Source of the DNA: Paramacrobiotus richtersi
Lineage: Eukaryota; Tardigrada; Eutardigrada; Parachela; Macrobiotidae
Reading direction: 5' to 3'
NCBI GenBank assembly: GCA_034698045.1
Contig: JAQGAU010000590.1
Location: forward strand, 1 to 25,977
Length of the DNA: 25,977 bases
Position 1 is the stretch's first letter. Every line of letters begins with the position of its first letter. A program made the position numbers and the translations under genes. Positions 1-9,094 of the stretch are shown piece after piece. Below the pieces are notes generated by a model. It saw nothing but the letters and a program-made list of their open reading frames with translations, had not been told where the DNA came from and did not search any database.

Positions 1-1
1 A

Positions 2-70
2 AATGCCCTTTGTGTTATGGGTACGGTACCCGATTCTGTCGGGCTAGAAGAGATCTTCCTTCTCAGTTAA
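2..70 (+). pseudogene. C-terminal end of a LINE polyprotein (partial, runs off window)
   Basis: An open frame enters at the left edge and stops at a TAA at 68-70. It encodes NALCVMGTVPDSVGLEEIF. This nearly matches the last residues of the long LINE ORF at 13624-14892 (NALCVMGTVPDSVGLDVVF), so it is the tail of another copy of that retrotransposon family, on plus. The rest of the element lies outside the window, so whether this copy is intact cannot be told. Confidence 0.8.
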
Positions 71-224
71 ATTTGATCTCTTTTCTAATGGTATGCGTGT
101 GTATGCATGTGATACTATGGTACAGCAATAAACACCTAAAAATATCTTGGAATGTGGCTCTTTGAATACATTTATCTCTGTGGTTTGACAACCTTTTCTC
201 GTGTTGAATCATTTGTTGTATGAA

Positions 225-303
225 TTGTTGCTCTTTCTGTGACCAGACTGATAGTGCCATTTGGCTTGTCTGCTCAGTAATAAACAAACAAACAAACAAA
301 CAA
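225..303 (+). repeat. Retrotransposon 3' terminus with (AAAC)n tail
   Basis: About 55 bases ending in TTGTCTGCTCAGTAATAAAC are followed by an (AAAC)n run at 282-303. The reverse complement of 3721-3780 carries the same block (GACCAGACTGAAAGTGCCAT, then GTCTGCTC, then AATAAACTAAACGAAAC). Both look like 3' ends of LINEs that terminate in an AATAAAC-derived tandem tail. It may be the 3' UTR of the LINE ending at position 70 or a separate short 5'-truncated insertion. Confidence 0.7.
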
Positions 304-699
304 TGGTACATATCCTGTATACAGGATCAGGATGCACTATTAACTGCACATAATTATAACAATGAATCTGAAATATTCTACGTCTTATTGTTTTCCATCG
401 AAATGTCAAGATACCAATTTCGCCATGTTTTGCAGCACAGGATTTAACGTTGCGAAATACAATAATTGTCTTATTGTGAGTGAATAAGCACTAACTGGAT
501 GTTAATGCAAGAAAATCTTCGCAAGTTATCAGCAAAACATACATCCGAGAGTCATGCAGCGGAATGACGTGTTGACATACCTGTTCTGGACGTTGTTCCT
601 GCCGGATACGGTAGGCATATGTCCCTCGTGGCACTGGGATAGGCATACCGCGAGTTACAGATACAATGGTGCGTCAGGTCGCACACCGACAGCGCCGGC
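304..699. other. No gene recognised
   Basis: AT-rich up to about 540, then mid-GC. Short overlapping frames occur on both strands, but none has a recognisable motif, convincing splice signals or a homologue elsewhere in the window. Confidence 0.5.
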
Positions 700-954
700 T
701 TGCATGAGCGGCCGATGAGCGAGCAGGGGCAGTGTAGAGGAGCATTAGTCATCGCACCTAGTGGACAGCGCCGGGGAGAAAATGAGACGGCGGATTTAGC
801 GTGTCGAAATGGGCGAAAGGCCATTCCGGAAACCGCGGCAGATTTTGGTGGAACCAGCTCAGGAATAACGGTGAATAATAAACGGAAGTACGGCGGCAAA
901 GCTACCATTTTAGATCGGGTAATTGACTCGGTTGTGCAAAACAATAAGAGCTGA
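700..954 (+). CDS. Possible 3' exon of an unrecognised gene
   Basis: An 84-codon plus frame ends in GKATILDRVIDSVVQNNKS and then TGA. The last 30 residues have a hydrophilic, amphipathic composition like real protein, and the region is richer in GC than its flanks. A longer frame of 130 codons is open on the minus strand over the same bases, so strand is uncertain. No family was recognised. The 5' boundary is arbitrary: the frame could be an exon entered from an upstream acceptor. Low confidence. Confidence 0.2.
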   Translation: MHERPMSEQGQCRGALVIAPSGQRRGENETADLACRNGRKAIPETAADFGGTSSGITVNNKRKYGGKATILDRVIDSVVQNNKS

Positions 955-1240
955 TTATTTGTGCTGCTGTTAACTCGGTTAACTTAACCGGCGAATTACT
1001 GTAGTGTTAGAAGGGTACAAAGTCCATACAATTCTTTTTTTTTAATAAAGTAACAAAACATTAAAAATTAATGTTATTGGCATATGTCGCTTTCGTTAAA
1101 TTTATCACTCTTCCGCTTTGCGAGTTAATGAGCTATCCTGCATTGGCCATAATTATGATACACGCTGAAATAAAAAAGACGTTGCATTCTTTCGCACTCA
1201 GCACACAATAATTAAAGCCCACAATTAAGCCTGCAGAGCC

Positions 1241-1307
1241 AGACAACCCAAACTTGCAGAACACCTGTGAACGCCGGTCACAGGTATTCTGCAAGTATGG
1301 GTTGTCT
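1241..1307. ncRNA. Near-perfect 30-bp hairpin (pre-miRNA-like foldback)
   Basis: The left arm 1241-1270 (starts AGACAACCCAAACTTGCAGA) and right arm 1278-1307 (ends AAGTATGGGTTGTCT) are reverse complements at 28 of 30 positions, with a 7-base loop at 1271-1277. Arm length and the two internal mismatches are in the range of an animal microRNA precursor. The structure is direct observation; transcription and processing are inference. It could also be a foldback repeat or a remnant of a palindromic transposon. It lies in an AT-rich stretch with no gene. Confidence 0.4.
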
Positions 1308-1394
1308 CGTCACTGACCGGCGATTGATTGCGCGGATGTTGCAAACTAGTCGTCAAAGGCCTGTACTTAATTATGTTGATGGTCATCAATTTTC

Positions 1395-1750
1395 TTCATT
1401 TCAAGCTGCAGTGTTTCTCGATGTGTGTGTAGTCTTCGAATCAACTAGCATCAACAACAATTTTCGTAAATTATGGCAGTATTCGATCAATTTTTCATGA
1501 AATAATTCAAAAATAAGTGTTATTTATTTAAACAAATTCTAGCTCGGCAATAACAAAATTTCCAGCAGTATAATAAACTACCGGTCTTTCTATCTGATGC
1601 AGAAATCAAAAAAATGACACAATTGATTAAATAAGGCTTTGGTCCGACAAAATTAAAGCAGCACACCGAGAAACGAAAAACCACTTAATCGAAAATAAAA
1701 TTTTGCTGCAGTTCTGGGACATCTTCCTTTCGTGTCTAAGACACGTGTAG
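1395..1750 (-). repeat. Dispersed repeat, copy 1
   Basis: Aligns along its length, with many small gaps, to 5985-6310 in the same orientation. Shared blocks in order: TTCAAGC-CAGTGTTTC, GCAGTATTCGATC, a poorly conserved AT-rich centre, TGACACAATT-AAATAAGG-TTTGG, GCAGCACA, and AAAATAAAATTT. A short terminal motif at the low-coordinate end (minus strand: AACACTG-GGCTTGAA) recurs at 5.99, 11.5 and 12.5 kb, which suggests a minus-oriented element. Its class is unknown. Confidence 0.6.
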
Positions 1751-1913
1751 ATAACGATTTTGGTTGCTTTTTTTTATGTTTACATTGTGTGGACAAATTT
1801 AGCGGTACCAGCGCGCCCAGTGTGTTATTGTCTATGGCTTTTGCGTGTTTGTGATATATGGCTGCATGATGAGATGCTCGAGCAAACGACAGAAGATACA
1901 TTCTGCCCTCAGG

Positions 1914-1948
1914 AACATGATCCGCGGAATAATTCCGCGGAGCATGTT
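1914..1948. repeat. 35-base near-perfect palindrome
   Basis: Bases pair at 16 of 17 positions around a central A at 1931. Each arm contains TCCGCGGAAT, with an embedded SacII-type CCGCGG in both arms, flanked by ACATG/CATGT. It can form a cruciform or bind a dimeric protein. It sits inside small overlapping plus frames with no recognised product. Confidence 0.75.
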
Positions 1949-3720
1949 AGCTGCTAATAGTTCGGTACCACAGCCACCCGCACTGAAGCAGCCGTTGAAC
2001 ACACATTACTGGCTCCCACCCCTCGTTTGGCGCGGTAAACGCCGCCAGACGAAGCGTGCCAAGCTAACAATCTTCTAGCATCTCTATGCTTTGTTCACAA
2101 GACAACCGTTTCAGTTCGGTTCTGTTCTTATTAAGGGAGAATGTTGTCTTTGTGGTACAACGGGGTACCCAAACTTTAAACGCATACTGTGGACAAACGG
2201 CGTATGCTATAATCGTAAATGACTACTCACTATATACAGCAACAACTGGTCTATACAATGGCGCGTATATAATGTCTAAACAACTGCTCAAGTTTAAAAT
2301 TTTTAAAGTTTACGTAAGCGACCGAAATTTGCGTAAGACTTTCTGTTACCATTGAGTTAACATGTAAAGTTTAGATCATCTGATAGAGCAAAATTCGTTA
2401 CACAACATGGTTGGGCTCGATTTTCAAGACTCGCCCATTTAAAATTTAAAATCAATTTAAAGTGCTATAATGAAGCAAAATTTATCGGGTCGCTTACCTT
2501 TATACGATCATAACTTCACTGCAAAGTAGAATATCGAAAAACAAACGTGAACGAGTTGTGCAGGAGAACTTTCTTCGCATATTTATGTGCATATGGATAA
2601 TTATAACTTTACGGTTAGAAAGTCTTACATGATTGAGTGCGAAAAAAGCGTTGTTCAGAAAACGCGAAAAACAGCGATTGTAAATAAACTTCAGTCAAAA
2701 GAGAAATAACCAGCGCAGAGAGCACATGGTCAGTAGGTCGAGATGTGAAACGGCTCAGTTCCGTTATCAGACCACGATTTGGAACCGGAGCCTGTTGAGC
2801 AACAGCTAGAGAGGCGACCAGTCTGATCCCTTCTGTCGAAAGAGACCAGACAAGCGGACTGCACGGAGCCGTTGGTCTTTCAGATTTGTGTTTCTCCGCT
2901 GACCATAGCGATGGTAAGCCGATGCTTAATATCGGCTAACCATACACTAATGTCCGGCATACCATGCGCTCAGTGTCGGCCTGCCACAAAATAGCAAGCC
3001 ATTCGTCCCTCATAGCTCGGAAGACTAGAGGCAGGTAGCAAGCGGCCAGCCCGGGCTTTGCCGAACCCACACCGGCCGCTGAACTCTAAAACAGGCAGAT
3101 GCCGCATGCGCATGGATTCGCAGCCGATTATTTTAATGTCTGCACCACACCGTAAAAAAATTTTGATTCAGACGGCACGCATCGTACAACGCAGTGTGAT
3201 AGCTCATTTTGTAGAGACAAATCCATTCTATGATACTGACTGTTTTCATAAACGTGTTTCAGACTGTCTCAGGGTACCACAAAGACAGCAGTTGTCCTTA
3301 AATCACTTGTAATCTCCTAATCAGAGCGTATTTCGTGATGCATACAGTGTGCTAACGTACCTCATCCATCCTGCGCCAGGTTCCCCAGGAAGTCGGCCAG
3401 CGCCAGCCACCCACGCATCGTCGCCAACCTAACTCCGAATCCGTATAACAATCCGGAAGGAAAAGGGGCCATCTGCTTGTCGACAATGATCAGTTTGGAC
3501 AGTTCCCGCGTGAAGATCTGGACCGATCTTTGACGAAGGAACAGCCCACCGGCACGCAGTGGTCACAGTGGAACCGGTATCTATAACCACCTCAGACATC
3601 ACCCCAGCCGCCTCATACGTAAGTCACCCGTAAGAACTCACTCGACAGCCAGATCCATCCAGTGCATTTCGGGCCCGTGTTCGAACCTGGAAATACAGTC
3701 TGCGGTTCCCAACCGTTTAG
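1949..3720. other. Long gene-free stretch
   Basis: No frame above 90 codons and nothing resembling a known protein family was seen. 2080-2700 is AT-rich. 2700-3720 is GC-richer with a sharp composition change, and may be old repeat sequence, but no homologous copy was found in the window. A GTTCGAACC B-box-like string near 3680 has no cloverleaf around it. Confidence 0.5.
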
Positions 3721-5575
3721 TTTCGTTTAGTTTATTCCAAGAGCAGACAAACCCATGGCACTTTCAGTCTGGTCACAAGTAGAAACACAAGTAATGATAA
3801 CAACTGCATTTAACAGGAGAGAAGATTCTTAGACTCGAGCAAAAAGAGGAAAGTTTTTGGATAGCCACAGTCTAACATATTCTCGGTGGTTTTCATGATG
3901 TTACTGAAGAGAACTTTTACTATCATAGCCAGGGTTGTCGTTCCGATGCTTCGCTTTGCTGTTGCATCGATGCGCTGCTTCCGCCGGAATTCGTACCGTA
4001 TACTGGTGTCCTTGAAGGGAATTAGATCCTGCATGTACGACGGCACGTTGAAATCTTTCCGGTTCCAGATCTTAAATAGCCAAACCGCGTCCTTTTCGCG
4101 CCATCGATGGGAAACTGGTGTAATACCCAGCTGGCCGTACAGTTCCGGTGTTACCCGTATCCTGCAATCGGTAATGGCCCTCAAGACTGCGTCCTGACGC
4201 TTCGTCAACTTTTCCCGGTTACCCATAGACGCCGCCGACCACCCTGACGAACAGTAGTCCGTGTATGGTTCGACTAATGCGTGATAAAGGGTTGCAGAGT
4301 CCGGATTGCCCCCGCTTGATCTTTGCTATCCCGTACTTCACTTTCTGGAACTGAGCTGTCCATTTCAGATGGTTGTCAACCTCTATGCCAAAGTATGTCA
4401 CACGATCCTTTACCTGCACATTTTCCGCGCAAAGCAGTACCGGTGGAGGTTGTTCTGATTTGTCCTTTCGCTCACCGCACACGAACATTGCTGCACATTT
4501 TTTTGTGTAAGCTGTAGGTAATTCTGATCGAACCACTGCTCAGCCGATACCAGGGCGCTGGTCAGTTTTCAGCCGCTTCTGCTTTCGTCTAAAAATTTCC
4601 GCGCGAAAATACCATCGTATCATCCGCAAATGCTTCCATCTCATAGGTTTTGTCCGGAAGTTGTTGCAAATCATTCACAAAAATAGTGAACAATATAGGA
4701 CCGAGCACGGTCCCCTGTGGTACACCAGACACCACCGGCAACCATTCGGATGTTCGGATGCCACTTTTTACCCTCTGTTTCCGACCGGTAAGATACGAAT
4801 AAAACCATTGCAGTGCTCTGTCACCGATACCATATTCCCGTAATCGTTTGAGCAGCAAATCGTGATTAACAGAGTCAAAGGCTTTCTTGAGATCAAGAAA
4901 AGCTACTGCCGTGACGTACCCGCATCCATCGACTGCTTCCATGCTTCGGTAGTTTTTAACAACAGCGTCTCACTGGAGTGCCCCTTGCGGAAACCAGACT
5001 GCCGCGGGGATAACAGATCATTCTCCCGGAGATGTTTTAATAGCTGGTACTGGACACACCTTTCAGATACTTTGGACAGGTTACATAGTGGCGAGATGGG
5101 TCGGAAATCATCGACCCCGTTAACGCGTTGGGCACTCTTGGTAGTGGATGCACGTCGGCTTTAGTGGAAATAATAAACGAGATTTGAATATATATAGATG
5201 GAAAAACGCCTGTTTTTAATGAGTTGTTCACCATTTGAGTCAGGGGCGCAACCAACATACCCAAGACATGGTTCAGTAATCGAGGCGGAAATCCATGCAG
5301 TTCGACCTTGTACTGTTTATCACTGCACCATTATCCCAAATCGCTTTATCGGTCAGCAGTTATTCATCCCCGTGTGAGGCGGCATCACCTTCGGAACGAT
5401 TCTGATCAATGACGATCCTCTGATATCCATAAGGCTTCCAAAATCTCTGTGATGACTCCACCACATCCAATACGGTTTCATTGTAATTCCTTCCGACCGG
5501 GGCAGTCTTATACTTTTCTGACGGTTCCCTCGACATCCGGGATACTTCCATCAACTTCCACGACGGATCCACTCG
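3721..5575 (-). pseudogene. Decayed LINE reverse transcriptase (CR1/Jockey-like)
   Basis: Read from high to low coordinates: a pre-RT segment (5037-5300, residues LVAPLTQMVNNSLKTGVFPS); the RT core (4589-4942) with FLDLKKAFDSVNHDLL, SGVPQGTVLGPILF and the catalytic FADDT at 4616-4630; the thumb (4219-4536; RVTYFGIEVDNHLKW); then a C-terminal segment to TAA at 3810-3812. A 3' UTR follows, ending in an AATAAACTAAACGAAAC-type tail near 3721. The pieces lie in different frames, so there are at least three frameshifts. The catalytic box reads FADD rather than YADD. No endonuclease domain was found, so it is a 5'-truncated dead copy. The frame at 5360-5572 may be more of its 5' part; the upper boundary is uncertain. 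Confidence 0.85.
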
Positions 5576-5599
5576 CTTCCAAAAGAATTTAACTGAGAG

Positions 5600-5920
5600 T
5601 CATTCCACCACCCGGACGGTATATTCGAGATTTTGGTTCAGTTCTGTCGGCCTCATGGCCATTCCCGCTCCCCACACAGACATCTCCGCCGCGAACCCCA
5701 ATGTGGAATGCATCGCGCCCGGAGCGGTTCCTACCTTCTGCTCACCTTTAATTTTGAAGTTGCTGCCGTTAACCTCCAGAATTCCTTCCGTACATTTCCC
5801 AACCGTACTCCCAACCTTTTTCCACCCAATGAAAAATCCATAATTATATTGGATAATAACAGTAAAGGATGTGCGGTCTCCAATCGTGGAACTGTGGAAC
5901 GGTGGAAGCAATGTACGCAC
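5600..5920 (-). CDS. Unrecognised ORF or terminal exon, possibly beta-rich
   Basis: A 106-codon minus frame ending at TGA 5600-5602. Its composition is protein-like, with alternating hydrophobic residues (SFTVIIQYNYGFFIGWKK, NGSNFKIKGEQKVG, QNLEYTVRVVE), which suggests beta strands. A splice acceptor is possible near 5890 (minus strand TTCCACAG). A plus frame of 114 codons also crosses the region but is rich in Arg, His, Pro and Ser, as shadow frames often are. No family was recognised. It lies just upstream of the minus-strand LINE relic and could be part of that insertion or an older host exon. Confidence 0.3.
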   Translation of the reverse strand: MRTLLPPFHSSTIGDRTSFTVIIQYNYGFFIGWKKVGSTVGKCTEGILEVNGSNFKIKGEQKVGTAPGAMHSTLGFAAEMSVWGAGMAMRPTELNQNLEYTVRVVE

Positions 5921-5984
5921 AGCATAATTATTATGGTGCTGCGAGCGGGACAGTCGGTGGTTAGTCGCGGTGGGTAGTCGCGGC

Positions 5985-6310
5985 TAAAATTATATTGCTT
6001 TTATTACTTCAAGCCACAGTGTTTCATGATGTATGTGTATACTTGGAAATTTAGCATTAGCGACCAACTTCCCTGAATTATTGCAGTATTCGATCTTTTT
6101 TCTAAACCAACAATTTAAAAATAACCATCACTTATTTATATAAGGCACGCTGATAAATTACCAATAATTCCATCGAAGCATAAATCAACAAGGTGACACA
6201 ATTTGTAAAATAAGGATTTGGCCCTTGCTACAAGAGCACAGCAGCACAACTAAAACTTGAAAACCAGCCAGCCAAAAAATAAAATTTCCGACATCACCGT
6301 TCACACAAAG
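5985..6310 (-). repeat. Dispersed repeat, copy 2
   Basis: Same-orientation relative of 1395-1750. The shared blocks keep the same order, from the CAAGCCACAGTGTTTC end through TGACACAATT to AAAATAAAATTT. On minus, both copies encode a similar short hydrophobic stretch (GNFIFWLAGFQVLVVLL here, AKFYFRLSGFSFLGVLL in copy 1), so the family may once have been coding. The two copies flank about 4.2 kb, so old long terminal repeats are an alternative, but no gag/pol was seen between them in a fitting arrangement. Confidence 0.6.
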
Positions 6311-7476
6311 CCGACAGATAAATAAAGTTTTCTCGTAACACCAGCAGACCTCTACAGAATTCCCATTAAAAGCACGCATTTCCAAAAGAGCCTGGTGCCC
6401 TACATCACCAAGATGGCCCATTGCCATAATCCTGATTAGTTCCTCAGCCGTCAGACGTCAGCCTCCCCCTCCGCTCCACGCCGACTATCAGCTTCTCGTC
6501 GTTCGCCCTTTGAGCAGTCCAATCAAACTCGCCTCTTCCACTGAACTGTTGGCCTAACGCAGAAGCGAAAGGTTAACATCTTCCACGTTTGCAGGGATCA
6601 CGGACTGATTGACCAAACGCCGGCTGCACCTCTAAGTAGCTTTTGTAGCAACTGACGGTGCAGGTCAGCAGGCTGGAGTCTTGTTCGGTATCGGACACAT
6701 CCAGGCAAAACATTAACGTTTACTGTGCTTACCTGGTCAGAACAATACCCCGCCAGACGACTGTTGATCTAGGGTTCATCCAAATCTGGTCGAATCGATC
6801 TGCCGGACACGCCGTCGTGTTTTCTTATGGGCCGCCATGAGGCATACTTGTATTCGGCAGTGCCAGGAGTACGTGTCGGCTGACAGCAAGTGAGCCGTGT
6901 AATTTCCGTCCATCCGCATACACAGTGAAAAGCAAAGCGTTCTATACCCAGGTATATTATTATGAGAAACGTGGATGGATAGGATGTGGTTCGAACAGCT
7001 AGCTGTACCGAGGTACTGCATCTGGGATCACTGTTGAATGATCGGTTGGACTGCGACTTTGAATACACTGGGCCTCGTATTGAGAAGAAGCAGTCTCATG
7101 ATGCGGTCGCAACCGTACCGGCATTTTGCCCTCGGGGCGGGATATGTCGATCGTAGGCTAACACTCTGCAAAAGGCCAGAGCGATATGTGCATAACTCTG
7201 CCTAGTAGTAGTGTCTCCTGTATCAGGCGTAGCAGCGCTAGCCCCCAGGTGGTGCATGTAGTGTCCGCGTTAGTTGCAGTACATGTGGAATATAACGCTG
7301 TGCTTAACTGGACTACATGTCAACAGATCCGCACCCTGATTTCAACGCGCCGATTATGACTATCCGGCACATGGATTCGGGATCACTTGACAATGAGCTG
7401 CGTGATTCGGCGATTTCGTTCTGTAGATATAAACAGTCTGCTGCTAGCTGCACACTTTGTTGGCTACAACTGTATA
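6311..7476. other. Gene-free stretch
   Basis: GC is moderate and several 60-100 codon frames exist on both strands. They overlap each other, lack recognisable motifs and do not link by convincing splice sites. It lies just 3' of the minus-strand nuclear-receptor gene and may include its 3' UTR. Confidence 0.5.
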
Positions 7477-8605
7477 TCACTTCCCCAGAGAATCCAGAAA
7501 GGTAATGGAACGAGCCCGCAAAGGAGCCTTTGTCAAGTCCAGATCGCTGACAAAGTTCAGCGAGATCTTTGCGATCATCGGAAACTGCTGCATAATTTTC
7601 TCCAGTTTGTGATAGGCTAGAGCGCGGTCGGCGATCGTCAGACGACTACCCACAATGTAGAACAACGCGTCCAGATAGAAGGCGTGCAGGTGTCCTGTAG
7701 TATTCTTATCCACAGCTCCAGCGTCATCTACAATATGGGAAGAATCCTTTAACCTGATCAGTTTCCGGTACGGAGAGATTTCGAAATTTAAAACTGTAAG
7801 AGATGTGCCGGAGATCCTGTGTATCTTCTTGAGCTGAGTTTGCTTCACCTGGCGCAAAAATGGCCACAGCCAGCAACATGTACGTTTCCGTCAGTGTCAG
7901 TCCGACGTCGTTCAACCTTTCAGCCGATCGCAACCACAAGCGACAGAATTCCGGATCAGCGTCGATTGCCTGCATGAAGTACAGGCCAATTTGAACATTT
8001 TCCGGTCCCACCAGGTAACTGTATGACTCCCCTCGGTACACGAATCGGGCACGATGCAGCTAAGAACAAAACAGGTCAGCACAGATGTTATTATAAAAAG
8101 CGCAAACAAGAACACGTCTGCACCATTGTGCTGATGAGATACTTCGAGGACAGCACAAGCTTCTGGTCCACGGCATCAAGCTCAAGGAATCCGGGTAGCA
8201 ATGAGGCAAATCGGATCAGCCGGATTACATCATCCTCCATCGTTTGACCGATAAGCTCTACCATTCTGCCGGGAGTAGCTTGCGGCTGATGCTACACGGG
8301 ACGAAAAAGCGTGTCCTCGAAAGTTTTGTATAAGCTCAGACACGGTTTCCTGGAACTGTTATTACTTACCGGAATCTGGCCATCTCTCACCGCGGCCAGC
8401 ATGAAATGTGACCACAGTTCAATCTGGTCTCCGTACGCGGATTCAGAAGCGACACGCACCGCGACTGCGGCCGTGTGTACAGCTAATTCGCGTGCTGTGC
8501 TGAGATCCCGGTATCGGTGTAGGAACGGCGGAAGGCCATCTCCATGCGGCATGAAACTTGCAAAAATGCTGCTGCCCGTTTCCGATCCCACTGAGGAGCC
8601 AATCT
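7477..8605 (-). CDS. Nuclear receptor ligand-binding domain, four exons (5' end not found)
   Basis: Exons on minus: 8605-8370, 8291-8124, 8059-7849, 7727-7477, with introns of 78, 64 and 121 bases. Splicing keeps one frame of 287 codons to TGA. Exon 2 carries the family signature of helix 3 to helix 4: RFASLLPGFLELDAVDQK at about residues 105-122. Later blocks fit helices 5-10: LTLTETYMLLAVAIFAP, HLHAFYLDALFYIVGSRL, and KLEKIMQQFPMI. The family consists of ligand-regulated transcription factors that normally have a two-zinc-finger DNA-binding domain before this one. That domain is not seen: the first exon opens at an acceptor (TTGCAG, ending at 8606), and the sequence upstream is LINE debris. 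It is either on a distant exon, lost, or the protein is a receptor without one. The donor after exon 2 (ATG|GTGCAG) is weak. Confidence 0.85.
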
Positions 8606-8764
8606 CTGCAATCAGCGATCAAGATGGTGTAAATTTCAAAAGGAGCACTGAATCATTAACACCGACGGTGTTACACCGTTAATATCCAAAATGTAACATC
8701 ACATGTACATATGCATGTATACACTATAAATATACACATACATACATGTAATAATTATTATTTA

Positions 8765-8915
8765 TAATGTTTTTTCAGTGATTCGGCTCCGTCAGGGGCC
8801 TTTTCTTAATTGATTTCATTTTCCGTAAGCGCTTGTAATTCCGTGTTATATCTGACTGAAATACATAGTCATCAATAAAAATCGAAAAAAGTGAAAAAAA
8901 AAGTAAAAAAAACAT
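8765..8915 (+). mobile_element. Short 3'-end copy of a LINE
   Basis: From ATGTTTTTTCAGTGATTCGG onward this matches 9714-9830, covering the last codons and 3' UTR of the LINE fragment next door, then degenerates into an A-rich tail at about 8879-8915. It is a separate, extremely 5'-truncated insertion in the same orientation. It lies immediately upstream of the minus-strand nuclear-receptor exons. Confidence 0.7.
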
Positions 8916-8942
8916 TAAACAGTTATGATTGTGCGGGTACAT

Positions 8943-8978
8943 GTACCAGCACGTGCACGCACATGTACGTGCTGGTAC
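8943..8978. repeat. Perfect 12-bp inverted repeat in alternating purine-pyrimidine DNA
   Basis: GTACCAGCACGT (8943-8954) pairs with ACGTGCTGGTAC (8967-8978) across a 12-base loop. It sits in a longer tract, about 8690-9080, dense in TACATG, GTACAT and TATATA steps, interrupted by the LINE 3' end. Such DNA can extrude cruciforms or adopt Z-form. No gene was recognised here. Confidence 0.6.
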
Positions 8979-9094
8979 TGTATATGTGTACATCCAGATG
9001 TCGTACAAATAGCTGCATAAAACAATCCAATTAAATAAAATATGTGTACATGTCTATATAAATACCCGTGCATAAGCATATATATAAATACCCG

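Noticed and set aside
552-944. 130-codon minus ORF
   Set aside because: Its composition is rich in Pro, Arg, Ser and Cys like a shadow frame, and it has no motif; the plus frame is at least as plausible.
1760-2078. Two overlapping plus ORFs around the palindrome
   Set aside because: Both are short, overlap in different frames, and lack any recognisable feature.
3660-3700. GTTCGAACC B-box-like string suggesting a tRNA or SINE
   Set aside because: No matching A box or cloverleaf on either strand at a suitable distance.
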